DNA from: Branchiostoma floridae
Taxonomy: Eukaryota; Chordata; Leptocardii; Amphioxiformes; Branchiostomatidae
DNA length: 64,000 bases
NCBI RefSeq assembly: GCF_000003815.2
Contig: NC_049979.1
Span: 14,557,459 to 14,621,458, forward strand
Direction: 5' to 3'
Part shown: in pieces, positions 31,701 through 43,700 of the stretch
Position numbering within the stretch: the first letter of the stretch is position 1
How the letters are laid out: each line of letters begins with the position of its first letter
Notes under the pieces: model-generated
Databases searched by the model: none
What the model saw: the letters and a program-made list of their open reading frames with translations, nothing else
What the model was told of the DNA's origin: nothing
Program-made: the position numbers and the translations under genes

Positions 31701-34700
31701 GCATTAAAAAATCGTGAGGCAAATAGTGTTATTGCCCCAGATCAAAGCGCATCAGGCACATTGGAAACAATGTTCAGCGGGCTGTGCCAGCACCCGTTGC
31801 AATCTCCATTCACTGTCAACAATGGCCAACGTCATTCTTTCCCAGATTGAAAGTTTCATAACATACTGTAAATGCAGAAACTTTCGCAGCGGTTTAATGT
31901 TCGCGGTTTTCGCGGTGGCCGCTTTACCGCAAACTTAAAACAACCGCAAACATTTTTTCCATGGCAGTAAGAGACTACAGTGCATGTTGCTACCGCAAAC
32001 TTAAAACCACCACAAAAAGTCATTTTTCCCGCTACTGCGAAATTAAACCGCAAACTTAAATGCATTTACAGTAATGTTAACTTTCTACACCTGATAAAAT
32101 ATTCTTACAACAATTACTGATATGAATGACATGTATATAAGATATGAATGAGTAAATTGTCAATTCAAGAGATGATTACGCTACTCTGAGCATGTGGTAA
32201 ATACCCTAAAACGGGAAAAGCGTGAGGGAGTTATGTTTTAATTCAGCTTCATGCAGTTATTTTAGAGTCTGAGTTTTAGAAGGTCAACTTTGACGGGACA
32301 AATCTCGTCTTCAACTTCTGTTTGAAATCTGAACGACCTACACACGGTTGTTCAAATTTCTTTTGCCACGACCGGTTTTATGGGGTGTTCTTCGCTCCAA
32401 CTGGCAGACGGGACACTTTCACTGCACACGGGCAGAAACTCCTAACTTCCTAGTTATAAGATGCCCTGAATGTGTCCAAGTGATTAGATTTAAAAGGCTT
32501 GTACCGTTCGTTCCGTTCTGTAGCAGAGGTGAGAGGAGCGTGCCGGTAAATTTCCGACTACCACTATATCTTTGAGACTCAACCTCTGCTTGGTGAGTAG
32601 CTAGGAATGTGTGTAATCAGGTCAGGATTCTTTCAAGAACCCATCCTCTAAGAAAATCCCTGTCTAGACCCATATGTTAATATGTATCATGTCTAGTCTG
32701 AGCTCTAAAACAATGTACCTTGTTGAGAGTATAGCTATTTCTCCTGCTAGAAATACTGGTTTAGTCTGAAGGCTTGCTGTCCTCATTGACCTGCAATACT
32801 AGCACTTTGTTTATACGTGTCAAGGAATACATTTGTATCAAATGTTTAGTAAACAATCACTTTTTATGGGCATGCTGTACTTATCCAACATTGCTGATTT
32901 CACTGCAAGCTTGTCAGGTAATTGGTTGCAATTTTACCAAGTGCTAGGTGCTTTGCTGTTTAGCCAAGGTTTTCTGTGCAGAGAGAAGCTGTTGTATTGT
33001 CCTTGACTTGAGTGGCTTTTAACCTCAGATTACATAAAAAACACCTGTGTCCTTTGTCTGCAGACTCAGGGAGGGTCTGAAGTTTGTATTGGGAGTTCAG
33101 CCTAGGAATCGTAGGATACAGTAAGTTGTAGTGGCAGGTGGCTATAAAGAGTTGATATTGAGCCTTGACAGAAGTTGCATAATGCATGCTAAAGAGAACT
33201 TTTCTATCTATGATTGAACATTTCAAGTGTTCAAGAATGAATGCACTGCAGAATTTTTTGGGGTGGTTAGTAGGTTTTAGAGACTCGGTAGTTATGTTTT
33301 CTCCTGATCCCAGCTGCTAAGTATATGTATTCCGGTAAATTAGGAAACTGGAACAGACAGTGTCACCTGTTATTGTTATACTTACAGGTGGCTCAGCAGG
33401 TAAGTTAGGCAGTTTACTGAAGCTGATGTGGTTGGCAAACTGATTTTATTGTTATCCTCCACCTTTTATTTTATTATTTTTTTACATAACCACCTGCCAC
33501 CCTTTGTCGTGAACTTGAAAAGGGCAATATTATTTCTTTGTCCTTCTCCAAGTACCCAGAGAAAGTAGGCCAGTCCAAATCATGTGACCACAGGCGGTGG
33601 TATCCATCTTCTGTCTGGTCAGAGACATAAATGATAAATGCAACAATGTTAGAACAAAGGAAGCGAGCCTGCAAAATGATAGATTATTTCTACTACATCA
33701 GCAACATGTTTACATCTTAGTCAAACAAAGCAAAACGGATCAGGTATCATAGTGGCATCTAGAACTACAAAGGCGTGGGATTTGTCCTATGCATACTTCG
33801 TTTACCATTGTGTAGCTCTCTCCGGAGCTCCCACAACGGGCATTGCAATGCATGCTGGGAGTTTGGGCCAGGAAATCAATATGTAGGAATGCAGGTGTCC
33901 TTTGACCCTCGGGGAGATTAGAGGTACAAGCTGGGGGTACTGGTGTGAAAACGATCCATACTCACACCCTAGGAGGTAGGAAACAAAAGGGGATAGCACC
34001 AAGGCTGAATTTCTCAGCCCCTATTGTCATTAATAATTAATCTGGTGGAGAGTGTGTCAACTGAGCTCTGGTGGATAAACACAAGCGGAGAGGAGGCGGT
34101 GAGCAAACGAAGGACAAGCTTTCAGCCAATGGGCTGCAGCAGGACAGGACTCCCACTCCTGGCCTGGTAAGTCATGCCTCACCTCTCCCCTATTGTCATG
34201 CAAATCGCAGGGAACGAATAACACTGAGTGGTTAGCCCAGAAAATGGTGGATCTCAATGGCTATGTGATACTCCTGGTTGAAGGCAGTGACAGGAAAATA
34301 CACCTCTACGGTGAGTGTCTGGAGTGTACCTGTTTGGAATCACCTGTGTGAAGGCCCGGCGGACAGGACAGGTGTGTCTCCCTCAGGTAGTGGTGAAGTT
34401 GGTGGAAGGAACAGCTGTGGGTTGATCTAGGGTTGTGAATTGTCCCAGATTGTTGTGGAGCATGTTCATGGAGTGTTATTGATGTTGTGGTGACAAGCCA
34501 GCGGCCTGAGGAGGGAGGGGGGCAAAGGCAGAAGTCTCAGGAAACTGACAGGAACCAGGTAAAAGGGAAGCTCGAGGCCCCTCCCTTCCGACAGCTACCT
34601 GTAGCGGGCTTCTTGGTTGTTTATCTATGGTATGCAGGTTGAGACTCTGCTAAGCGTAGCTTCACAGTTGACCTACAACGACCAGGACTGATTCAATTCT

Positions 34701-37700
34701 GGCAGCATGATTGTCTTTTATGATAATGATGAATTGAAATGACCTTGTACAGGGGCAGGAGGTAGGTGGTACTACTTGCTCTTTGTCGTTTTGGGAGTGT
34801 ATTTTGTGTGTTAGCGTTCCCTCCTTGGTTGTAAAAGTGCTTACACAAAGCCTTGTTTGCGTCAGGCTTATGTTGAGTAGTTTCTAATTCTGGAACCTGA
34901 ATTTGTTCAGGAGAATCTCAGAGTTGATCCAGTTTTGTTCGTTCTTGTGTATTCCAGAGTTGACTTTAGCATGTTTAGTTTGTAGTTTAAGGAAGATTTA
35001 TCACTAACCGTGTTCCACGCATGGGAAAATTCAGAGATTTAGAAACGGTCGGATTGGAATGTACATGGTGTCTTAGTAGATATTTGATCTGAGTTTGTTG
35101 TATGGACTGTGCACAGAAGTGCTTCCAGGTACCAACTCAGAGGACAGATAACAGTCTATCCTCACATGAACTTATGTATGACATAGTGGTGAAGGATGGC
35201 TGCTTGGCTTGCAGTTTAGGTGGGGGTTATACATGTGGTTCTCCTAAGGTAGCGACAGAGTGCTTGCCCCTGTACTTCAATAGAACAATATGCGTCATTG
35301 TGTTTACTCCTGGCGGGGCTAGACCTAGTCTGCGACAGCTCTTTTGTCATGTATAGAACTAAACCAATTATTGGCACTTTTTGCCCCATTGTCAGGCTGG
35401 GAAATCTGTCTTTAAATAGAAAAGACATGGGGAGAATCTATGATAGGTTGTTGGAATTGTCTACTCTCCAAGCAGAGGTTGAGTCTNNNNNNNNNNNNNN
35501 NNNNNNNNNNNNNNNNNNNNNNNNNNNNNNNNNNNNNNNNNNNNNNNNNNNNNNNNNNNNNNNNNNNNNNNNNNNNNNNNNNNNNNCTGCTTGGAGAGTA
35601 GGAATTGTCTACACTTCCTTCACAGGCTTGGATACATGTCAATATTTCCTGTCTACTCAAATAGGATATCCTACCATTGTATGTTGTCCAAAGGCTCTTA
35701 TAAATACCATAAGTTCTATATAGATTGTTCAAAGGAATGTAGAAAATTATGTGGATGGTTTATTTTATTAGCGCCTTTATTGTTTGTTTAATCTTTGGGC
35801 ATATTTAGGCCTATAAAATGCCATCATTTTTCTTATAATGTTTGTAAGTTGCACTTGTCTTTCAAATGTTTTCTACTCTGAGTGGGTAAATGACTGTTTG
35901 TTTCTAGTTCTACTACACTTTGTGACATTCACTAAATGAATCTGTAGACTTTGAAAAAAATATTTTGGCATCATAATTACCTATTGTAAGATGTGTTTGA
36001 TTGATTCAGGTTGTTATATGATATTCACATTGATGGAAGCCATGTATTAAGACAATTACAGGTAGAAATGCTGGGATTGTTATACTTGTGCCGGTTGGAG
36101 CCTAAAAAGGATAGACAGTTGTACTTACATAGAAACATACATAATCGGTTATTTTTAATTTGACAATCATGTACATACTGAATAATATGTAGGCTGCTGT
36201 GTCTAGATGCCACAACTTGAAACAAGTCATTATGGTGTCTGTTTGTCTTTCATTATATAAATATCCATTATATTTACTGACATATTTTGTTTAGGATTTG
36301 CAAAGAATTCCAAATCACCTGTCCTTTTGAGGTTTGACTTTAGTTTTGTCTATACATGTTCAGGATATGTAAGTCTAAGTAGGACAGGTATTATTTCTGA
36401 TAAAGGTATGGAATGCCAGTCATGTCTGAAATGTGTTTACATCCCATCAAAGGCATGTGATTGTGGCCTTGGGGCATTGAAGATGCGGATGTGGTTGGAT
36501 CAGGTGAAACATATGAATGTTCTACAAGAAGGTGACCTGACGTGTCATACTGACAATAGGAGATATCTGTTGGAACTTGGAAGAATGTTATTGTTACCTT
36601 GTGTTAAAATTCGATTAGCTAAAAAAGAATTGAGAAAGGTGAAACCTGATTGTTATTGGTACAGAAGCAAGCCTGACATAATTGTGAAGTAATGACTATT
36701 GCCTAGTATTGGTGATGTCAGTGGGGGTGACAGAGTCATACTGGCCTAGTTGAGTCATGCCTGGCGGGGAGTGTACAGGTGCATCATATGGAACACTTCC
36801 TGTCCTGCTAACACTGTAGGATTCCTGTTCCTGGTGTTGGGTTTAGAGGCTTGGTGGTGATATTGTCTTACAGACAGGTAGGCTTTGAGCCTTGTGCACC
36901 CTTTTGAATGATTGTCTATGCATGAGGAGAGAAGAAACTTGGTTATTAAAATTCTTTGGCCTTGGAAAAAGTCGGATTGTTTACCGTATTACGTATGTTA
37001 AAAAATTACATGTGTTGACCAATGTGTAACTTCCAGAAGGTTCTACTGGACTGGTCATAACAACAACTTGTGTTATATACATTGTGTCAAAACTTTTGTT
37101 ATCATATTTTCCTGATGTTTTATTGTACAACAAAAATCAATTAAGATTTATGCTATATGTGTAATTTAGTATACCCTGCGTAAGCTATATGTTCAACATT
37201 GTTTTGTTTCTCAACAACAATATTAACAGTCGCAAGTTGGGTTTCCATGATTAGCCTTGCCCTAGGGAAGATATGAATCATATTTATGATGAACTTTGGG
37301 GACTGTTGCAGCTTTCCTTCAAACTCATTGTTGTATCATTTATTTTGGGGGGGTTCTGAATGATTAGTAAAGTGCAACCTGCATAGTAAGATCACCTTTC
37401 CGAAATGTTCAAGGATTTAACCTTTTTGTGACCTCCAAAACATTGCAAATGTTATTCTGGTGTATTAGGCTATTGATCCTTTTCTTAAAGACAATAAGCT
37501 GTTACTTGTGTCACAAGGTCAGCGTATATCCTCACACTAATCCAGCAGATGAATATCTTACCGCCATTAACACAAAGGGTCGTACATTACGGTTCAGGTA
37601 TATTGGAAGCCTGTCACGAAGTCTGTAGTGTTCATGTGTTGAATTGTTAATTGTGAGGACAATGGGTATGCAATCATTGGGTATTATATGGGCTTGAGTT

Positions 37701-40700
37701 ATATTGCTTTCAACAGTTTGCATGTTTGAAAGCTGATAATATATTACCTGTCTTATCCCTGGAGGATTGTCTTTATCTGTAGGCTACAAGGATAGGTAGT
37801 GCTGATGTGTGTAGTTTTGTCACTAAAGCATAAGCACAATGACAAAATCTTTCTTTTCCAGTAAGAATATGGTTTTTCCTTTAGTGTACAAAAATAGAAC
37901 ATTTTGGAAAGAAAATCTCCCATTTTAAATCAAATACTAATTTCTCATTTTTCATTTCCATCCTTTACAGAAGAGGGCAAATTTTTGTACATGCCAATGT
38001 TTCAGACTGAAAGGTGTTTATCAGTCAGGTACTGTCACAATGTTGACTTTATTCACACCACTCATTCCACATCTGTCCCAGTTTGTCCCATCAAAGTGAA
38101 CAAAGGACCTCCCAAACTCCAGGTTAGAGGTGGTGGTGTGGATGCCTGTGTACAACAAGACTGGTCCACTCGTGGGCAGAATAGGGACAGATGTAGGGTG
38201 AGTGGTATTGGTGTGTGGATGTCTGTGTGCTGGCAGGTAACAGGATCCAGCAGCAGGTGTGTTATGCTATGTGAACATGTACACTGGCTGCAGGGCTGGG
38301 TGGGTACTGGGAAAACTGCCTCCATCTCAGGTATTAAAACCAACATGTAGTGTTACCATAAAACTCCATGACAGAGCATTTATACATGGATTTTTACATA
38401 AAATTGAAGTGTTATTATTGTATGGATGACAATTGGACGTTTTCAGAATGTGTATTTGTTTTATGAATATGTTTTTCTGTATACTACATAATGTTCTCAG
38501 GCCATCCCAAAAAAGGAAGTGCTCAGATTCCAAAAGAGATAACTAGCAAAAAGGAATGAAATAGAAGTGAATATGTAGAAGAATGTTTGTAGCAGAGTCT
38601 GTTCCAAGTTTTAAAAATGTTGAATTATCATTCCAGTCCATATTAGTCCATCTGCTTGTTCATATATTACTAAAAAGTTGATTCTTAGGGTCACTGACTT
38701 GGCCTACTTTGGGTAGTACCTCGTGTGTGTCATATTTAGACTTCTGAGTGTCTAATAAATGTTGAAATTTTATCAATTATTTATATACCTGTACCAAGAA
38801 GACAGGTGTGATTTATCTTTTCTCGTGATACCCATTTCATCCAGAACTGAAGGGAAGTCAAAATAGGTCAAAGTTTCTTGTGTACTAAATTCAACCTGAT
38901 ATGTACATAGGAACACCCCTTGCATATATTTGTGTTTACCTTGATTGATTTATGGTGGTTCCCATTAGCGGCAGATTAGCAGCCATTGTTCTTGATTATT
39001 ATTGTCTTATTACTTCGATTAGGTGGTAACTAGCACTTAGGTGCAAATGATGTTGAGGGGAGATTGTTTGGGAAAGCAGGGAAGGGGTTGTTGTGTAACA
39101 ATCCTTACACTGCACACAGGAAATTGCACACAAAAGTTGTTTGGTATTGAGAGAACTGTATTGCAGACTGTGTATAATTCTGACTTTAATAATATCTAAT
39201 AATTTTTGTCCATTTTTCCTCTTTGTTTCAAGAAATCCAGAAAGTGCTTTGTCAGTATATCATTGTGATGCTAATAGTATGGGTACATGTGACAAAAAAA
39301 CAAGCACTACACGTAGTATTGATGTCTATCACATTATCATAACTGATCCTTTGGATGATGAGTATTTGTATGATGCTGCTTTTGTATTGTTTCAAACTCA
39401 GTGGAGAGTTATCAGATGCAGAATTTGTGGTACCAAAAGGAAAGGCATACATTTTATCTTGTGATTTGCTTCTGGTTTGTCCAAAAGAAATCAGATTTGT
39501 CCAAAACAAATTTCACAGATGATCCTGTTTTGATTGCAAATGTACCAATTATCTACCTCTCATGGGGTGATTAATTACAGATGGCAGAGTTGTAGTTTTG
39601 ATTCCATGGTTACAGAAAGGTCAGCTGGTCAGCTCCCAGCTAGAGTCAGTATGTTCTATCTGATAAGTAGAGTGTGTTGACAGGGATGACACACATCTGT
39701 CCCTGGAGCACAGTACTGAATGATGGGTGTCATTCTTGCCAAAGGTCAGTTGTTTCAAGATACATTTTGCCATGCAGCTTAACCACTGTGTATCTGTATC
39801 TATCACTCAACTGGTACATGTATGGCTGCCTCTGTGCCCTTGAGTTATGTCAGGAGACGGATTCCTCGCTGCAGCTCAAGCATCCTACATCTGCATCTGT
39901 ATTAGACCTTCAGCATAACTCACAAGGTTTGCAGGCATGCAGTACTTGCTGGTTATTTTGCATCAAAGAACTTAGCCATTTCCCTGTTTGTGATGTGGTC
40001 TGGATATCATCTTCTTTTTCATCTTTACTTGAGGTAAAGCATTATGTTTTTTCAAGTAGCTAATACTGGTGTTATTCGGCTTCAATACAGCAGAGGTTTG
40101 ACACTTTGACACCTGAGTCTTACACCTGAAGCTACCCTATATAACACAGGGGCTCCCACTTTACCTCACCATCTGAGCGGTGGCCTGGCTTTTGGATTAA
40201 ACCCTTGCCCATTGATCCACGGAATTTGATCCATTTGGTGAAGCACCAGGATAGCTGACCACTTATGCCACAAAGCTGACAAATTAACTTTACCTCAGAG
40301 TCAGGCATGAAATGCCAGGATATTTCACTGGCCCGAAAAATTGGCTGAAAGAAATTTAGATTATTCGATGATCATGGCAATTTGAAGGACAAAGTGGTAG
40401 TTACATGTAATTCCATAAAGGAAATGGCATTATCAGCATACTGACTGTCATTATGGGACATGTAGGCTAATTGCATGCCTAAAAAGCTCTTTGGAAAATG
40501 GTCTGAATCAGTAAAGCCACTTTTAGAGACCCTTGACTGAATCAATAAAAGCATTGTCAGAGAGCCTTAACTGAGAGCTGAGGCTACTTTATACATTTCT
40601 CAGATTGTTGCCTTTCTTGGCTGTTTGAAGATTGGATGGTGATATTTTTCCTCCAGGCTGTCCTGGGCCTGATAAGATCTGTGATTGGAATGTGGGGCTT

Positions 40701-43700
40701 CAGCTGACCTTTCAACCTCTACATCACAAAGAAGTATACATATATATACATATATAGCAAGACACATATTTTTTTGACTGGATAATAACAATTTTGATTT
40801 TTTGTTTCTTATTTTGATTCTTGTATTCGTAGATTCATAGGATACAAATGCATAAGGGAAGGACTGATGATGGGAGGCCAAATGGGACTAAGTGCTAAGC
40901 CATTTTCTCTCAAACTACACCAGGAATAGAACAGCATTGATTGTGACCTCAGTGGCCCTTTGGTTGACTTTGATGAGCCAGGTGTACACAGTGTACCAGT
41001 CACATGACCAGCAAGGAATGTCCCACAGATTACCTGAGATAGACACCTTATTTACCTGTAGGGAGTCAGGTGTGCCATTCAGCTTGGTTCATGTGAGCAG
41101 TACAGAAAAGTTTTCTCAGTCCAGTTTACCTAGTACTATCTACTCCTTCACTTGTTCCAAACAAATCCAGTAAGTGAGTTCTAGACAACCATTCTCTAGC
41201 TAACTTGGTGCTTTCCTCACGTCTTTATTTGATCTCTGTATCAACCGCTTTCTCCTGATTACTTGCAATATGCTATCAAGCATGACCTTTCAGGAAACTT
41301 TCATGATCAGATAATAGTCCCCTGATCTCCTGCTATTGGTAGCAAGTAGCCTCCTTCTCAGCCTCCCACCAGCACTGCTAGGTAACAAAAAGGGCAAGTT
41401 ATATGCACTTAGTATGGAAGTTCAATTCAACAGGGCAATTACAGAACTCTTTTTACTTGGTATGCATCCTCAGGTTGGCTAGCTTTAGATATCATGGGTC
41501 ATTGAGCAGATTTCAATTCCTTCTTTATAACAAATTGGTACTGATCTCCCAATAATTATGGAGGTTTTAGAATTGATCCTTTGGATTAGTTTATATGCTG
41601 CAGGACCAGTGGGGTTCAATACTATGCTTAAATCTATTGTTGCCTGCTTTGTAAGGTCTGTCTGTTGTTGCCTATGAAAGACACATTTGGCACAAGGTAA
41701 AAGTTTAATACCCGGTAGGGCAAAATTTTAGAAAGAAAGTTGTAGCTGTGTCAATTGGTGACACAATTCAACTTCAGGTTTAGATATTTGATCCAACAAA
41801 ATTTGTTTTGTTGACATTTTTCTTGTGTTAGACCAATACTGTGTTCAGCATCAAATTAGGCCCAAGCTAATCCCATTTGGGGAAATTTCAACTTTTCATT
41901 GAAGAAGGTGGGCTCTGTTTCAGAATGTTTGATATGACATAAAGGGACAGAAAAGGGTCATGCTTTAATGCAGTTAACACATGCATGTAGGTTGAAGTTG
42001 TAAATCATATTTGACAGGAGAGCTGTCAATACCTGTGTTGAGTTGGTGGTTCTGTGATAACAACAATAAATCTAATATAGCAGACCGTTATGTACAGGTC
42101 CTAATGTGTCACAAACAGGTACCCGGTATTCTTGACCAGCGGGCAGGAAGGAATTTGATTATTCCCGTCTGGTGAAGCACAAAACATGTTGCTCCAACAG
42201 AATCACTGACTAGTGACAATGATTTTTAAAAGAAACTGATAGACTAGTTGCTAAGAAGTAAGAAGCACCTTTTCACGTGGAGAAATACCACAAAATTTGA
42301 AACAAATCTCCTGTGCAGATGTCAGAAAACAAAGTATAGCAGCTAAATTGTTACATGTTTCTTTTCACTCCAAATATTTTAGTTCCCACCAGAGCTTCTG
42401 GAAGTAATCTGTCCATAAGGTTTAATTCTTCATGGGATTAGTTCCTTGGTATTTCAAATGAATTAGAGAACCGTAGCTGACCTTGCAGAACAGTATTAGG
42501 CAATTTGCCATCTGCACCTGTTTTCATATTGGCAAGCAGTGTGTGTGTGCTTATGAAGTTATGTGGACAGTTATGGATCAAAGGAAATATTTGCTAGTAC
42601 AGCTTCTGCCAAGTTCATCACAAAATTCTACCATTACCAATGTGATTATCAGGCTACTGTAAAAAGGGTATCAAAAATAAAAGCTTCTAATCTACAAAGA
42701 TTAATCATGTTCTTCCTATTCCAATCCTGCTAATTGTTCCTTCCTGCTACACGTGAGAGATACTTCCTGGACTTATGGTGCTCTGTCATCACTGCTTACT
42801 TTACTGGAGTCAGGAATCTCTCCTTAGACAAGATCTAAACACAATCAGAGCATAGCAGTGAGTTCAGATCAGGGATTAGATGCCATGGGAGGGCAGAGAG
42901 CAGTGTTGGAATGTGGGTGGGTGGACCAGCACCAAACACAACACTGGACCAGCAGCAGGGCTTGTTGTCTCCATGTTTACTCTGGGTGTGTCTTGCATGC
43001 AAACAACCTCAAGGTCAACACCTTTGAAGTGAACATGGGTTCTTTAAAGTTTATGTCACTGAAAACCTTTCCAAGCTACATTGCTGCCAAAAAATCCAAA
43101 TTGTTCCACTGTAATAACAGCATTTCATTTTCTTTCTCTTCTATAACTTTGTTAACTTTGTACAGTATAGTTAACTTTGTACAGTATAGTTAGGAGTTTT
43201 TTTCTGACATCAACATTTCTTGTGACATTTCAATACATTTGATATTAACTCCCTAATTCTCCTCCAAGATGAGAATAAATGGCACCCCAGGAAGTGATAA
43301 TCTGGTAACACAGTCCTTCTAATTTAGCTCAAACAGGTGCTAATGGGAAAGCAGCTGGGAGGAGTAAACATGGCAGACACTAGGCTGGGTATTTTCAAGT
43401 AGATGTGGGGAGGGAAGGCTGTGATGTTTCTCTGCCTCATATTTCTGACACCGGCCTCCTAAAAATAATTCTGTGATGGAAATCAGAAATATGATTAAAG
43501 CTTATACAGAAGTCTTACAACCATAAAGCAAAGGTTCAGAAATATGTCTAGGATAATTATTTGTCACATTACACTTCTCCTTATACTTTTTGTTATAGCA
43601 TCACCATGAACAATAGCATTATGGGAATGGTTTTGAGGCAATGAGTGTTGATCACAGGAGACTTCTAATTATCATCATCATCTTCATCATCCTAAGCTCC

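Noticed and set aside
37904-38350. 148-codon forward frame in the large PDZ intron
   Set aside because: No recognisable domain, no matching splice phase to neighbours, and a similar frame on the other strand; probably chance.
39141-39464. 107-codon forward frame
   Set aside because: No domain resemblance and intronic base composition.
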